Shown: positions 45,113-56,330, counted from the stretch's first letter. The stretch is 64,000 bases of DNA from an uncultured Clostridia bacterium (GCA_927417275.1 CAKMJV010000007.1:32001-96000), one strand, 5' to 3'. Numbers and translations: made by a program. Notes: a model not told the origin generated them from the letters alone.

Positions 45113-46051
45113 ATGAGTGAATATAAACCGGCACGACCGAATTCTATAGGGGGTCAAGCGCTGATTGAAGGCGTTATGATGCGCGGTAAAGATAAAATTT
45201 CCATCGCGGTGCGTAAACCAGATGGCGAAATCGATTTAAAAGTAGATCCGATTAGCAAGAAGCATCAAATGGCTGTTTTTAAATGGCCAATTATTCGTGG
45301 CATAGTGGCTCTGATTGCTTCTATGATTATCGGTGTAAAAGCACTCACCTATTCTGCAGAGTTCTTTGTAGAAGGTGATGGCACAGAAGAAAAAGGGAAA
45401 TTCGAAACGTGGTTGTATGCAAAACTCGGGAAAAAGGCTGATGATGTTTTATTGGGTTTTTCTTTGGTGTTTGCTGTTGTTTTTGCGCTTTTACTGTTTG
45501 GTGCATTGCCCACGGCCTTGGTGAGTTTTTTAAGGGGTTTTATCGAAAACAGCGTTCTACTAAGTGCGATTGAAGGGGTCACGAAAATTGCTGTATTTAT
45601 CATATACATCGTGAGCATTTCACAAATGAAAGACATCAAAAGGGTTTTTCAGTACCATGGTGCTGAGCATAAAACCATACATTGCTATGAAAGCGGTGAG
45701 GAAGTCACGGTTGAAAATGCGAGAAAGTTTACGACGCTTCATCCAAGATGTGGCACAAGTTTCTTATTTTTCGTTTTGATTATAAGTATTATGTTGTTTA
45801 CGTTTGTGAGTTGGGATAACGTTGGTATACGACTTGTGACGAAACTGCTTATGTTCCCACTTGTTACTGGTCTATCCTATGAAATGATTAGACTGGCTGG
45901 GAGAACCAATAATCCCATCGTGCGTGCGCTTAGTTATCCAGGCCTAATGATGCAAAAGTTGACGACGCGTCAACCGGATGATCGTCAGTTAGAAGTGGCG
46001 ATTATAGCCTTTAAAAGTGTATTAGATGAGGCGGAAGTAGAATCCGTTTAA
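45113..46051 (+). CDS. DUF1385 membrane protein
   Basis: The 312-residue protein has the family's IGGQALIEGVMMRGKD N-terminus, four to five membrane helices and a central YHGAEHKTIHCYE motif, rich in His and Glu like a metal or catalytic site. DUF1385 proteins are nearly always found between rpmE/tdk and prmC/prfA in Firmicutes; the function remains unproven. Stop lies 12 bases before prmC. Confidence 0.92.
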   Translation: MSEYKPARPNSIGGQALIEGVMMRGKDKISIAVRKPDGEIDLKVDPISKKHQMAVFKWPIIRGIVALIASMIIGVKALTYSAEFFVEGDGTEEKGKFETWLYAKLGKKADDVLLGFSLVFAVVFALLLFGALPTALVSFLRGFIENSVLLSAIEGVTKIAVFIIYIVSISQMKDIKRVFQYHGAEHKTIHCYESGEEVTVENARKFTTLHPRCGTSFLFFVLIISIMLFTFVSWDNVGIRLVTKLLMFPLVTGLSYEMIRLAGRTNNPIVRALSYPGLMMQKLTTRQPDDRQLEVAIIAFKSVLDEAEVESV

Positions 46052-46063
46052 CGGTGATGAGAG

Positions 46064-46933
46064 ATGTGTGAAGACATGAAATATATAGACATGCAAAAGG
46101 AAGTTGAACAGCAGTTGTCTGGGGTTACAGATTCTTGGAAACAAGAGTCGAGGGCGATTCTATGTCACGTTTTGAAGTGTGAGCCCATTGAGTTGGTTCT
46201 ATCAAAGGATAAACCGATTCATGATGCTGAGATTTCAGCGATTCGCAACCTGTTGGCATTAAGAATGAAACGCGTGCCATTGCAATATGGACTTGGTTAC
46301 CAGCATTTTTTTGGTCTTGATTTTAAGGTAAATGCGTCCGTGCTTATACCTAGACCAGAAACGGAGTGTTTGGTTGAGTTTGTTATTAAGAAGGTGGGAA
46401 ATGCGCCGCTTAAGATTTTAGATGTTGGCGTGGGTAGTGGTGCGATCGTGGTGACATTGGCGCATTATTTGAAAACATGCACCTTTGTTGCCAGTGATAT
46501 TTCTGAGGAAGCGCTCGTTGTTGCTAAAGAAAATGCTTTGATGAATGGTGTTACCAGTCGTATTTCTTGGGTACAAAGTGATTTATTAGATCAGATGTGC
46601 GACGAACGTTTTGATATGATTGTTTCCAATCCGCCGTACATTCCCAGATGTGATGCAGAGTCATTGGCACCAGAGGTCTATGATTTTGAGCCTCACCTCG
46701 CTTTGTTTGGTGGAGAGGATGGGCTTGATTTATATAGACGACTTATTCCAGATGCGAAAGCGTTTTTAAAACCTGGAGGCTGGTTGGTTTTAGAAGCGGG
46801 TCACGACCAAAAAGAGGCCATTTTATCTATTTTTTATGAAAGTGGGTATGTGCAGACGGACACATTTAATGATTTAAATGAGGTGCCAAGATTTATATAT
46901 GGTAAAAAAGCACCAATGGAGGGTGAAAAATAA
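46064..46933 (+). CDS. prmC: Release factor glutamine methyltransferase
   Basis: The 289-residue protein has an N-terminal helical recognition domain, SAM motif [12 protein letters not shown] (about residue 122), and the catalytic NPPY motif (VSNPPYIP), so it methylates the glutamine of the GGQ loop of release factors. It overlaps prfA, its substrate gene, by 1 base (TAATG). The start codon is somewhat uncertain (ATG 46064 or 46076). Confidence 0.94.
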   Translation: MCEDMKYIDMQKEVEQQLSGVTDSWKQESRAILCHVLKCEPIELVLSKDKPIHDAEISAIRNLLALRMKRVPLQYGLGYQHFFGLDFKVNASVLIPRPETECLVEFVIKKVGNAPLKILDVGVGSGAIVVTLAHYLKTCTFVASDISEEALVVAKENALMNGVTSRISWVQSDLLDQMCDERFDMIVSNPPYIPRCDAESLAPEVYDFEPHLALFGGEDGLDLYRRLIPDAKAFLKPGGWLVLEAGHDQKEAILSIFYESGYVQTDTFNDLNEVPRFIYGKKAPMEGEK

Positions 46934-48006
46934 TGTTTGATAAATTGGAATTTATTGAAGAGAAGTATGAGGAGTTAAGTCTTAAGTTATCAGAGCCGGA
47001 GGTCATTAATGACCAAAAACTTTGGCAAAGACTTATGAAAGAGCATTCTGAATTGTCGCTAATCGTGATGAAATATAGAGAGTACAAAGGCGTTAAACAA
47101 GGCATCGAAGAGGCGAAGGAGATGCTCTATCATTCAGATGATGATGAGATTAAAGAACTGGCTAAAGCAGAACTTGTTGAACTTGAAGCGGTAATAGAGA
47201 CTTTGGAGTTTGATGTAAAAAAACTGTTGTTACCGAAAGATCCTAACGATGATCGCGATGTTATTTTGGAAATTCGTGCAGGCGCTGGTGGCGATGAAGC
47301 GGGTCTTTTTGCTTCTGAACTTCTAAGGCTTTATATGCGCTATGCAGAAAAAAGACGTTGGAAAATCGAAGTGCTTAACACCAGCGAAACCGGTGTAGGC
47401 GGTATTAAGGAAGCTTCTGTTTTGATTAAGGGAACAGGTGCTTATTCAAAACTTAAGTATGAAAGTGGTACGCACCGTGTTCAGAGGATTCCGCAAACGG
47501 AGTCGGGTGGAAGAATACACACCTCTACAGCGACTGTTGCCGTATTACCTGAAGTGGATGATGTCGAAGTGGATATTAAGCAAAACGATTTAAGAATCGA
47601 TGTGTTTAGATCATCTGGTAATGGTGGACAATCTGTTAACACTACGGATTCTGCTGTTCGAATCACACATTTACCAACGGGTATGGTGGTTTCATGTCAA
47701 GATGGCAAGTCTCAACTTTCAAATAAAGAAAAAGCGATGCAGGTTTTAAAAGCCAGACTCTATGAGTTAGAGCTTAATAAGCAAAATGAGCAAATCGCAG
47801 AACAAAGAAGAACACAAGTGGGTACTGGTGATCGAAGTGCAAAGGTAAGGACCTATAATTTTCCACAAGCGAGAATCACCGATCATAGAATCCCTATTAC
47901 CCTATACAAACTCGATGGTTATATGGAAGGCGATATCGATGAAATGATTGATGCCTTATCTACATTTTTCCAAACAGAGGCCCTTAAGGCTTTAGAAGAG
48001 GTCTAA
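46933..48006 (+). CDS. prfA: Peptide chain release factor 1
   Basis: The 357-residue RF1 carries the GGQ motif in [10 protein letters not shown] (about residue 237) and the acceptor-site PxT codon-recognition region; RF2 features are absent. It ends translation at UAA and UAG. Translation is coupled to prmC. An oddity is only that no further gene follows closely: the next is a Kef-type antiporter behind its own promoter. Confidence 0.95.
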   Translation: MFDKLEFIEEKYEELSLKLSEPEVINDQKLWQRLMKEHSELSLIVMKYREYKGVKQGIEEAKEMLYHSDDDEIKELAKAELVELEAVIETLEFDVKKLLLPKDPNDDRDVILEIRAGAGGDEAGLFASELLRLYMRYAEKRRWKIEVLNTSETGVGGIKEASVLIKGTGAYSKLKYESGTHRVQRIPQTESGGRIHTSTATVAVLPEVDDVEVDIKQNDLRIDVFRSSGNGGQSVNTTDSAVRITHLPTGMVVSCQDGKSQLSNKEKAMQVLKARLYELELNKQNEQIAEQRRTQVGTGDRSAKVRTYNFPQARITDHRIPITLYKLDGYMEGDIDEMIDALSTFFQTEALKALEEV

Positions 48007-48014
48007 AATTCCCC

Positions 48015-48065
48015 TTGAATAATAATTTTTTGAGGCGTATACTAGTTCAGTAATCGCTTAAGCGA
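48015..48065 (+). promoter_or_regulatory. Promoter and adjacent palindrome ahead of the antiporter gene
   Basis: TTGAAT (48015-48020), 17-base spacer and TATACT (48038-48043). TCGCTTAAGCGA (48054-48065) is a perfect 12-base palindrome just after the expected start, a likely operator. Confidence 0.6.
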
Positions 48066-48118
48066 AATTATTGCCATCTCGATCTTAGGACATCAGGGGT
48101 GACGGACATGGGGGCATT

Positions 48119-49276
48119 ATGGAATCCAACTATTTATTTATCTTGCAATTGGCCATGGTATTAGGTGTGGCGCATATCGCAGGCTATATCAGTGAAAAAT
48201 TTAAACAACCTGCTGTATTGGGACAAATCGTTGCAGGCTTAATATTAGGCGCAGGCTTTTTAGCAAAAACTGAAATGATAGAAGTCTTTGCTCAAATCGG
48301 TGTTATATTGTTGATGTTTGTCGCAGGTCTTGAGACGGATGTCGATGAACTCGTTCGTTCGATTAAATCATCCTCTTTAATTGCTTTGGGAGGCATCATA
48401 GCACCAGCTGCATTAGTCTTTATAAGTATTATGTTGATTTTTCCCTCTCAAGGTGCAGCTTCTGCGATTTTCTTAGGGATTGTAACCACGGCAACTTCGG
48501 TAAGTATCTCTGTGCAAACGCTTAAAGAAATGGATAAACTAAGAACCAAGCAAGGTGTCATGATCATGGGCGCTGCTATTATAGATGACGTGGTGGGTAT
48601 TATTCTGCTGACATTACTTGTGGGTGTCATTAGACCTGGTATGTCTAGTTCAGTTCAGACGGTACTTTTAGAGGTGGGCGCATTATTTCTGATTATAACA
48701 ACCGTAGGTTTTATCGTTTTAAAAGTAATCAAGTTTTTTGCAAAAAAATATGACATAGAAGAGAAAGTCATCATCGGTGCTTTGGTACTCTGCTTGGTTT
48801 TAGCTTTTATTTCAGAAGAGTTTGGCGTAGCGGCGATTACGGGTGCGTATTTTGCAGGGGTCATTTTCGCTATGACTTCATACAGACACCGTGTTTCACA
48901 TGAAATGAATCGCATTTCAGCCATCATTTTCACCCCGATTTTTTTTGTTTCCATCGGATTAGACATTAATATTATGGCGGCCATCAAAGCGGTAGGTGTG
49001 GGTTCGTTGCTCATTATTTTTGGGTCCTTAGGAAAGGTTATAGGCTGTGGATTTGGTGCGAAGATTTCAGGGTTTAATCCCAAACAAGCACTTCAAATTG
49101 GTATCGGTATGATTCCACGTGCTGAAGTTGCCATTATCGTAGCAAACTTGGGTTTACAAATGAGTATATTATCAGAAGCTGACATGGCTGCTACTATTTT
49201 GATGGTTCTGGTTACGACGCTTTTAACACCATCCTTACTCAAATGGTCTTTTAGAAGAGAGCAAATAACGACGTAA
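48119..49276 (+). CDS. Kef/CPA2-type cation:proton antiporter
   Basis: The 385-residue protein has about 12 membrane helices of the Na_H_Exchanger (CPA2) fold: GQIVAGLILGAGFL, LLMFVAGLETDVDEL, ATSVSISVQTLKEM and the AAIIDDVVGII motif with the paired Asp of the ion site. No C-terminal RCK nucleotide-binding domain is present. K+ or Na+ exchange against H+ is likely. RBS GGGGG is weakly placed; ATG 48119 is the best start. Confidence 0.9.
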   Translation: MESNYLFILQLAMVLGVAHIAGYISEKFKQPAVLGQIVAGLILGAGFLAKTEMIEVFAQIGVILLMFVAGLETDVDELVRSIKSSSLIALGGIIAPAALVFISIMLIFPSQGAASAIFLGIVTTATSVSISVQTLKEMDKLRTKQGVMIMGAAIIDDVVGIILLTLLVGVIRPGMSSSVQTVLLEVGALFLIITTVGFIVLKVIKFFAKKYDIEEKVIIGALVLCLVLAFISEEFGVAAITGAYFAGVIFAMTSYRHRVSHEMNRISAIIFTPIFFVSIGLDINIMAAIKAVGVGSLLIIFGSLGKVIGCGFGAKISGFNPKQALQIGIGMIPRAEVAIIVANLGLQMSILSEADMAATILMVLVTTLLTPSLLKWSFRREQITT

Positions 49277-49282
49277 ATTTAG

Positions 49283-49324
49283 AGCTCAGAGAGAACGCAC
49301 GTTGTTCTTTCAGAGCTTTCGTTT
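49283..49324 (+). terminator. Terminator after the antiporter gene
   Basis: AGCTCAGAGAGAAC pairs with GTTCTTTCAGAGCT with one mismatch; a short T run follows. Confidence 0.7.
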
Positions 49325-49351
49325 TATACATTAATAATTGAGGTAAATACG

Positions 49352-50452
49352 ATGACGACACATTTAGTTTCTGTAAGCATTAACGATTCAGATGAACAAC
49401 TAACAAGCAAACTATGGGCACCAGCTAAGTGTTTAAGTGAAGGTGGTACAGTGGCATTCCCCACAGAAACAGTCTATGGGTTAGGCGCAGACGCCACTTC
49501 GGAATCCGCCGTAAAAAAAATATATGCAGCAAAAGGACGACCGTCTGATAACCCTTTAATCGTTCATATTGCCTCTTTAGACATGCTCGATGAAATCGCA
49601 CATTCAATTGGGGATCTAGCGCATCGGTTGATGCATGCATTTTGGCCAGGTCCAATAACGTTTGTTTTGCACAAGCATCCTGACATTTCAAATCAGGTAA
49701 CAGGCGGCTTAGAGACCATCGCTGTGCGTATGCCCAGTCACCCTATAGCCCTCAAACTCATCGCATTATCAGGGCGACCGATCGCTGCACCCTCTGCAAA
49801 TCTCTCGGGAAAACCGAGTCCAACCCAATCAAAAGATGTAAAAGACGACTTATTGGGTCGTGTAGACTGGATTGTTGATGGTGGAGATTCAGAAGTTGGT
49901 CTTGAATCTACAGTCTTAGATGTCACGGGTTCTGTGCCAATGATTTTGCGTCCAGGGAAAATTACGCAAGAAGAAATCATCGAAATCGTAGGCGCATGTG
50001 AAATTGACCCAGCAATTATGGGTGCAACAATAGACACCACTGGGACGGCTAAATCTCCTGGGGTTAAGTACAAGCATTATGCCCCAGAAGCAGAAGTTCA
50101 TGTCTATATAGGAAGCAATACGGAAATAGTGAAGATTTTGTTTGATTTAACGCAAAAGATGTTAAATGCAGGCGATATGAAAGTTGGTATAATGGCGTTT
50201 GAAGAAGACGTTTGTGTGTTAAATCAATTGTTTCATTCTGCGAAGTTTAACAGGGATCAAATTGAAGTTCGATCTTGTGGCGCTGCAGGAGATTTAACCG
50301 CCTATGGCAAAAATCTTTTTAACTTATTACGTGGTTTTGACGCGCTAAAATGTGATGTGATATTGGTTCGCGGCGTTGATGAATACGGGATTGGACAGGC
50401 CATCATGAATCGATTGAAGAAAGCTGCGGATGGCAAAGTAACGAGAATTTAA
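49352..50452 (+). CDS. tsaC: Threonylcarbamoyl-AMP synthase (Sua5/TsaC)
   Basis: The 366-residue protein has the YrdC fold (residues about 20-215; GGTVAFPTETVYGLG, KGRPSDNPLIVHI and SANLSGKPSPT) plus the Sua5 C-terminal domain (about 240-360). It makes threonylcarbamoyl-adenylate for the t6A modification of tRNA. It is the long Sua5 form. GAGG precedes ATG 49352. Confidence 0.94.
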   Translation: MTTHLVSVSINDSDEQLTSKLWAPAKCLSEGGTVAFPTETVYGLGADATSESAVKKIYAAKGRPSDNPLIVHIASLDMLDEIAHSIGDLAHRLMHAFWPGPITFVLHKHPDISNQVTGGLETIAVRMPSHPIALKLIALSGRPIAAPSANLSGKPSPTQSKDVKDDLLGRVDWIVDGGDSEVGLESTVLDVTGSVPMILRPGKITQEEIIEIVGACEIDPAIMGATIDTTGTAKSPGVKYKHYAPEAEVHVYIGSNTEIVKILFDLTQKMLNAGDMKVGIMAFEEDVCVLNQLFHSAKFNRDQIEVRSCGAAGDLTAYGKNLFNLLRGFDALKCDVILVRGVDEYGIGQAIMNRLKKAADGKVTRI

Positions 50453-50521
50453 TTTGCTTTTTAGTAGGGTTAAACTTATAATGGACTAGGAATTTTATAT
50501 TAAAATAAAAGGAGGTCGTTC

Positions 50522-50968
50522 ATGAAAGTAGCAATGGGCTCGGACCATGGTGGTTATAATCTCAGACTAGTCGTAAAAAAACATTTAATTGAGAAAGGCT
50601 ATGAAGTGGTAGATTTTGGCGTAGACGCCTTAGAATCTGTTGATTATCCAGACTATGCACTCAAGGTAGCTAAAGCAATCACAGATGGTGATTGTGCGTT
50701 AGGGGTACTGGTGTGTGGAACGGGATTGGGAATTTCCATAGCGGCCAATAAAGTCAAGGGCATCATCGCAGCGCCTGTGAGTGACACATTTAGCGCAGAA
50801 ATGGCGCGTCGACATAATAATGCAAACATTATTGCATTGGGTGAGCGCGTGGTGGGTGAAGGGTTAGCACTCAAAATCATCGATAGCTTTTTTGAAGCTT
50901 CATTTGAAGGCGGACGACATGAAGGACGCGTTGATAAAATAAAAAATATTGAAAACAATTATTTATAA
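50522..50968 (+). CDS. rpiB: Ribose-5-phosphate isomerase B
   Basis: The 148-residue enzyme has the RpiB motifs [10 protein letters not shown] and [13 protein letters not shown] with the catalytic Cys (about residue 65) and conserved His in [13 protein letters not shown]. It interconverts ribose-5-phosphate and ribulose-5-phosphate. AAAGGAGG precedes ATG 50522; upp follows 10 bases after the stop. Confidence 0.94.
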   Translation: MKVAMGSDHGGYNLRLVVKKHLIEKGYEVVDFGVDALESVDYPDYALKVAKAITDGDCALGVLVCGTGLGISIAANKVKGIIAAPVSDTFSAEMARRHNNANIIALGERVVGEGLALKIIDSFFEASFEGGRHEGRVDKIKNIENNYL

Positions 50969-50978
50969 GGGGTGTAAG

Positions 50979-51608
50979 ATGAGTAAAGTATTTGAAATGA
51001 ACCATCCGTTAATCCAACATAAGTTAAGCTTAATCAGGGATAAAAACACGGGTTCAAAAGAATTTAGAGAACTAGTGAAAGAAGTTTCTATGTTGTTAGC
51101 TTATGAAGTGACACGTGATTTGTCCGTTCAAGAAGTTGAAATCGAGACACCTATTTGTATGACAAAAACGAAGATGCTATCCGGTAGAAAATTAGGTATT
51201 ATTCCTATATTAAGAGCAGGTCTTGGCATGGTAGATGGATTTTTAAATCTATTGCCAGCCGCTAAAGTAGGACATATTGGCCTTTATAGAGATCCTGAAA
51301 CACTTGAACCCGTAGAATACTATTGCAAGTTACCGACAGATATTAATGAAAGAGACTTGATCGTAGTCGATCCTATGCTGGCAACGGGTGGATCTGCAAA
51401 TGCAGCGGTTACGTTTTTAAAAGATAGAGGCGCAACCAGTATCAAACTTGTTTGCTTAATTGGTTGTCCAGAAGGCATCTCAGCTGTTCAAAACTGTCAT
51501 CCAGATGTCGACATTTATATAGCGGCTATAGATGAAAAGTTAAACGATCACGCATATATTGTACCGGGACTTGGAGATGCAGGCGATCGACTATTTGGTA
51601 CAAAGTAG
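50979..51608 (+). CDS. upp: Uracil phosphoribosyltransferase
   Basis: The 209-residue enzyme makes UMP from uracil and PRPP. It has [15 protein letters not shown], the PRPP loop [16 protein letters not shown] and the uracil-site [18 protein letters not shown]-terminus. ATG 50979 follows an AAGGGG site; the longer frame overlaps rpiB. Confidence 0.95.
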   Translation: MSKVFEMNHPLIQHKLSLIRDKNTGSKEFRELVKEVSMLLAYEVTRDLSVQEVEIETPICMTKTKMLSGRKLGIIPILRAGLGMVDGFLNLLPAAKVGHIGLYRDPETLEPVEYYCKLPTDINERDLIVVDPMLATGGSANAAVTFLKDRGATSIKLVCLIGCPEGISAVQNCHPDVDIYIAAIDEKLNDHAYIVPGLGDAGDRLFGTK

Positions 51609-51627
51609 CAGCAAAGAGGAGTAGAAT

Positions 51628-52653
51628 ATGTATATACCAGCAATTATTGCAGGTTTAATCAGCTTTTTAATTACACCACTAGTCATAAAAATTGCGCATC
51701 GATTTGGTGCGGTAGACATTCCTAAAGATGAACGTCGTATGCACAGCAAACCCATGCCTTTGTGGGGTGGGATTGCCATATTTACGGGCTTCTTTATCTG
51801 TATGTTTATCTTCTCTAATATCAGTACGATCAAACTATGGGGACTTTTTATTGCTTCTGTGGTGGTATTGATTACGGGTATGGTTGACGATGTTAAACCC
51901 TTAGGCGCTAAAATAAAGCTGCTCATGCAAATTATAGCAGCCATCATACTCGTAAAAGCTGGATTTGAAATAAAATATTTTACAGACTTTTTTGGTGATG
52001 ATGGGTTGATTTTTTTGGGCTCATTAGGACTTCCGATTTCCGTTATTTGGATCGTAGGTGTTACCAATACGGTAAATTTAATTGACGGATTAGATGGATT
52101 AGCAGCAGGAATTTCTGCGATTGCAGCAGTCACATTAAGTTATATAGCGATTCTTAATCACCAATATGAAGCGGCGATGATTACGCTTATTTTAGCAGGC
52201 AGTTCCATCGGCTTTTTACCGTACAACTTTAATCCCGCTAAAATCTTCATGGGAGATGCAGGTGCCTTATTTTTAGGTTTGGTTTTGGCTGCAGTATCTG
52301 TAGAAGGTGCACTTAAAGGTGCAACGGCACTAACGGTTGTCGTTCCGATTTTAGCATTAGGTGTTCCAATTTTTGATACGGCCTTTGCCATTATTAGAAG
52401 GCTTATTAATGGTAGACCTATTATGGAAGCGGATAAAGGTCATTTGCACCACCGTTTTATGTCCATAGGGTTGGGACAAAGGAAAACTGTTTTATCCATG
52501 TATTTGCTTAGTGCTTTAATGGGTGCAGGGGCGATTGCCCTTTTAAAACAAAATTGGTTGCATGCGATGGTTCTTTTGGGACTTGCAGGATTTGTGGTGT
52601 TTATACCTATTAACCGATCTGTTTTAATCCAGAAGAAGGACCGTTTAGAATAG
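51628..52653 (+). CDS. tagO: Undecaprenyl-phosphate GlcNAc-1-phosphate transferase (WecA/TagO)
   Basis: The 341-residue protein has about 11 membrane helices and the MraY/WecA family motifs: GMVDDVKPLGA, TNTVNLIDGLDGLAAG (Asp-rich Mg site), FMGDAGALFLG and the DKGHLHHRFMSIGLGQ loop specific to WecA/TagO. It puts a sugar phosphate on undecaprenyl phosphate, the first step of teichoic-acid or other wall polymer synthesis. It directly precedes mnaA, which makes UDP-ManNAc, supporting wall-polymer use. Confidence 0.93.
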   Translation: MYIPAIIAGLISFLITPLVIKIAHRFGAVDIPKDERRMHSKPMPLWGGIAIFTGFFICMFIFSNISTIKLWGLFIASVVVLITGMVDDVKPLGAKIKLLMQIIAAIILVKAGFEIKYFTDFFGDDGLIFLGSLGLPISVIWIVGVTNTVNLIDGLDGLAAGISAIAAVTLSYIAILNHQYEAAMITLILAGSSIGFLPYNFNPAKIFMGDAGALFLGLVLAAVSVEGALKGATALTVVVPILALGVPIFDTAFAIIRRLINGRPIMEADKGHLHHRFMSIGLGQRKTVLSMYLLSALMGAGAIALLKQNWLHAMVLLGLAGFVVFIPINRSVLIQKKDRLE

Positions 52654-52657
52654 TAAT

Positions 52658-52685
52658 GCCTTCGATTTTATCGAAGGCTTTTTTT
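52658..52685 (+). terminator. Terminator after tagO
   Basis: GCCTTCGAT pairs with ATCGAAGGC, then seven T. Confidence 0.9.
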
Positions 52686-52710
52686 CAATAAATCATTTTG
52701 GAGGGAAGTT

Positions 52711-53844
52711 ATGTTTAAAGTTATGACATTATTTGGAACAAGGCCAGAAGCTATAAAAATGGCACCACTGGTTAAAGCGCTTGAAGCAGAGGCATCGATA
52801 GAGTCCGTGGTCTGCGTGACTGCACAGCATAGAGAGATGCTCGATCAAGTGCTTTCGATATTTAACATTGTACCCCAATACGATTTGAATATCATGAAAT
52901 CAGGCCAAACTTTAAGTGAAATTACCTCGCGTGTTTTATTGGGCGTTGAAGATGTAATAAAAAAAGAAAAACCTGACATCGTTTTGGTTCATGGCGATAC
53001 CACGACTACTTTAACAGGTGCACTTGCTGCTTTTTATCAACAAGTTCCCGTGGGCCATGTGGAAGCAGGACTTCGAAGTGGCAATAGTTATAGCCCATAT
53101 CCAGAAGAAATGAATAGACAACTCACCTCGCGTCTAGCAGAGATTCATTTCGCTGCGACACAGGGAAATGTTAATCATCTATTAAATGAGGGTATACACG
53201 CTACATCTATCGTAAAAACGGGCAATACAGTTATCGATGCGTTAATGTCAGTGACAAATGAAAACTATGTTTTTGGACAACCACTGTTAGATGAAATGGA
53301 CTTTAATGCGCGTAAAGTAATTTTACTTACGGCACACCGACGTGAAAATTTAGGTGAACCGATGGAAAATATTTTTGGTGCGGTACGGAAAATAGCAGAT
53401 GATTTTCCAGAAGTTGAAATCGTGTTTCCTGTGCATCTTAATCCGGCAATCAGAACCATCGCAAACAAGTATTTCTCAAATCATACGCGGATTCACCTCA
53501 TTGAACCCCTTGAATATGAAGCCTTTTGTAACTTGCAAGGTAAGTCCTACTTGGTGATGACAGACTCTGGTGGCATTCAGGAAGAAGCACCTGCACTGGG
53601 AAAACCAGTGGTGGTACTTAGAACGGAGACGGAAAGACCTGAAGCAGTTGAAGCGGGAACTGTTTTGATCGCTGGCGTTGCATTTGATGCCATATATGAT
53701 GCAACAGCACGTTTGCTTAGCGATCCAATTTTTTATAATAACATGTCACAAGCGGCAAATCCTTACGGAGATGGACTGGCAAGTCAGCGAATCGTGGATG
53801 CCTTAAAGGGTTGGTATCAAAATAAAGCAAGGGTAATAAGATAA
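52711..53844 (+). CDS. mnaA: UDP-N-acetylglucosamine 2-epimerase (non-hydrolysing)
   Basis: The 377-residue enzyme begins VMTLFGTRPEAIKMAPLV, carries VHGDTTTTL and GHVEAGLRSGNSYSPYPEEMNR and the nucleotide-sugar-binding DSGGIQEEAPALGKPVVVLR motif. It makes UDP-ManNAc, a building block for the wall polymers started by TagO. GGAGGG precedes ATG 52711. It stands just upstream of the ATP synthase operon, as in Bacillus. Confidence 0.95.
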   Translation: MFKVMTLFGTRPEAIKMAPLVKALEAEASIESVVCVTAQHREMLDQVLSIFNIVPQYDLNIMKSGQTLSEITSRVLLGVEDVIKKEKPDIVLVHGDTTTTLTGALAAFYQQVPVGHVEAGLRSGNSYSPYPEEMNRQLTSRLAEIHFAATQGNVNHLLNEGIHATSIVKTGNTVIDALMSVTNENYVFGQPLLDEMDFNARKVILLTAHRRENLGEPMENIFGAVRKIADDFPEVEIVFPVHLNPAIRTIANKYFSNHTRIHLIEPLEYEAFCNLQGKSYLVMTDSGGIQEEAPALGKPVVVLRTETERPEAVEAGTVLIAGVAFDAIYDATARLLSDPIFYNNMSQAANPYGDGLASQRIVDALKGWYQNKARVIR

Positions 53845-53895
53845 AATATGTTATAATAAGTGGCAAATGTCACCCGTCTAGATTAAGGAGGGAAT

Positions 53896-54207
53896 ATGTC
53901 TGGTAACAAAAAGTCTTCAAATGGCATCCTACAAAACTTAGCTTTGATTTCACAGGTTGGAATTATGATGCTTGTTCCTATTATTGGTGGTGTTTTGTTA
54001 GGTGCATTTTTAGACCGCTTGGCAAAAACAAACGGCATTTTCCTTATTATTTTTGTGCTATTAGGCGTGGGGGCATCTTTTAGAAACTTGTATGTTCTAT
54101 CGATTCAAAAGGGAAAAGAATACGACGATCGTGAATCTCCGGCTTCATATGTTTCTAAATTTGAAAAGACCGTTGAGAAAAAACGTGAAAATAAAGACGA
54201 AAAATGA
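53896..54207 (+). CDS. atpZ: AtpZ/AtpI-family protein
   Basis: The 103-residue protein has two membrane helices (about 18-40 and 45-65) with the AtpZ hairpin features, including GGVLLGAFLD and a polar C-terminal tail. AtpZ/AtpI are helpers of ATP synthase assembly or Mg/Ca transport, not core subunits. GGAGGG precedes ATG 53896. It heads the atp operon. Confidence 0.82.
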   Translation: MSGNKKSSNGILQNLALISQVGIMMLVPIIGGVLLGAFLDRLAKTNGIFLIIFVLLGVGASFRNLYVLSIQKGKEYDDRESPASYVSKFEKTVEKKRENKDEK

Positions 54208-54319
54208 CCCTAAACCTTTAAAATTCAGAAAATTCGTACACCATTATCGTAAAATGGGTGATTATATATTTCTTTAATAAATGGTATAATAATGAACATG
54301 AGACGGACAAGGTGGTATT

Positions 54320-54739
54320 ATGGAATCCATTAAGAAAATGCAATTTGACATGCTTAGAAAAGTAATCCTCGTAATCTGCTTCATCAGTGGCGCCAGCGTC
54401 TTTGTATTAGATGAGCCGCTTGGGTTTATATATGGTCTTGTTTTCGGCTCGGGAATTAGTTTGCTAAATTTCTTTGAACTGGCAAACACGCTAAATAGAG
54501 CAGTTCTAATGCGTCCAGACAAAGCGCAATCCTTTACAGTGATTAAGTATTTTATTCGTTATATCGTGACAGCAATTGTCGTTTACATCTCGATTGTTGC
54601 ACCTTATATAAATGTTTTGGGAACGATCTTAGGCCTTATAATCATCAAACTTATAATCCTAGTTTCAAACTTGCTGGGAGATAAGAACTACTTCAAAAAG
54701 ATTTTTAGAAGAAAGGAGGATGAATCTAGTGGGCAGTGA
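54320..54739 (+). CDS. atpI: ATP synthase subunit I
   Basis: The 139-residue protein has four hydrophobic segments and the ATP-synthase I fold (FISGASVFVLDEPLGF, YGLVFGSGISLLNFFELANTLNRAV). AtpI acts as a chaperone for c-ring assembly. It overlaps atpB; the AAGGTGG site precedes ATG 54320. A TATAAT-like element lies about 25 bases upstream. Confidence 0.83.
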   Translation: MESIKKMQFDMLRKVILVICFISGASVFVLDEPLGFIYGLVFGSGISLLNFFELANTLNRAVLMRPDKAQSFTVIKYFIRYIVTAIVVYISIVAPYINVLGTILGLIIIKLIILVSNLLGDKNYFKKIFRRKEDESSGQ

Positions 54740-55430
54740 AGGTTTTGGACCACGTATTGCGTTTTACATCGGAGATATTCCAGTCAGTGAAACGGTTACT
54801 GTAACTTGGTTGATCATTTTTGTGCTTGGGTTATTTTCTATATTGGCAACCCGGAATCTCAAAAAAGAACCTAGAGGTCTTCAAATCATCGTCGAAACGC
54901 TGGTATCGACAGTGAACAATCTCACGAAGCAGAACATGGGTGAACGGAATTTGGCGTTTGCACCATTTGTGGGTACGTTGTTGTTGTTCATCGGCATTTC
55001 AAATATTATTGGACTTTTAGGGTTTAGACCCCCTACAGGTGACCTTAATACGACGATGTGTCTATCCATAACCACTTTCGTCTTGACACAGTTCTTTGGC
55101 GTCAAAAGGAAAGGGATTGTGAATTACTCAAAAGGATTTTTACAACCAATGCCATTCCTTTTACCATTAAACATTATTGGCGAACTCGCAAATCCAGTTT
55201 CTTTAGGCTTTCGTTTGTTCGGTAATATTGTTGCTGGTATTATCATCATGTCGCTTCTCTATGGTGCGCTTGGTGGTTTTACAGAGATGCTATTAGGCAT
55301 TACAGTACCTCTATTTCAAGCGGGTGTACCTGCAGTGCTCCATATCTACTTTGATATGTTTGCAGGTTTGTTACAGTCATTTATTTTCACAATGTTAACG
55401 ATGGTATTTATTTCAGGCGCAATGGAATAA
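54729..55430 (+). CDS. atpB: ATP synthase subunit a
   Basis: The 233-residue membrane protein forms the ion channel of the stator. It has the family's NIIGELANPVSLGFRLFGNI segment, with the essential Arg, and the C-terminal GVPAVLHIYFDMFAGLLQSFIFT. GTG 54729 is chosen because AGGAGG lies 9 bases before it; ATG 54720 is too close to that site. The end of atpI overlaps it by 11 bases. Confidence 0.93.
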   Translation: MGSEGFGPRIAFYIGDIPVSETVTVTWLIIFVLGLFSILATRNLKKEPRGLQIIVETLVSTVNNLTKQNMGERNLAFAPFVGTLLLFIGISNIIGLLGFRPPTGDLNTTMCLSITTFVLTQFFGVKRKGIVNYSKGFLQPMPFLLPLNIIGELANPVSLGFRLFGNIVAGIIIMSLLYGALGGFTEMLLGITVPLFQAGVPAVLHIYFDMFAGLLQSFIFTMLTMVFISGAME

Positions 55431-56006
<576 letters not shown>

Positions 56007-56039
56007 TCTAAGGATGGTTATTTTATCAAAAAGTTTTAA

Positions 56040-56330
<291 letters not shown>

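Noticed and set aside
48006-48119. ydaO/kimA-type c-di-AMP riboswitch ahead of the Kef antiporter
   Set aside because: The leader after the promoter is only about 70 bases, too short for that aptamer, and its conserved blocks are missing.
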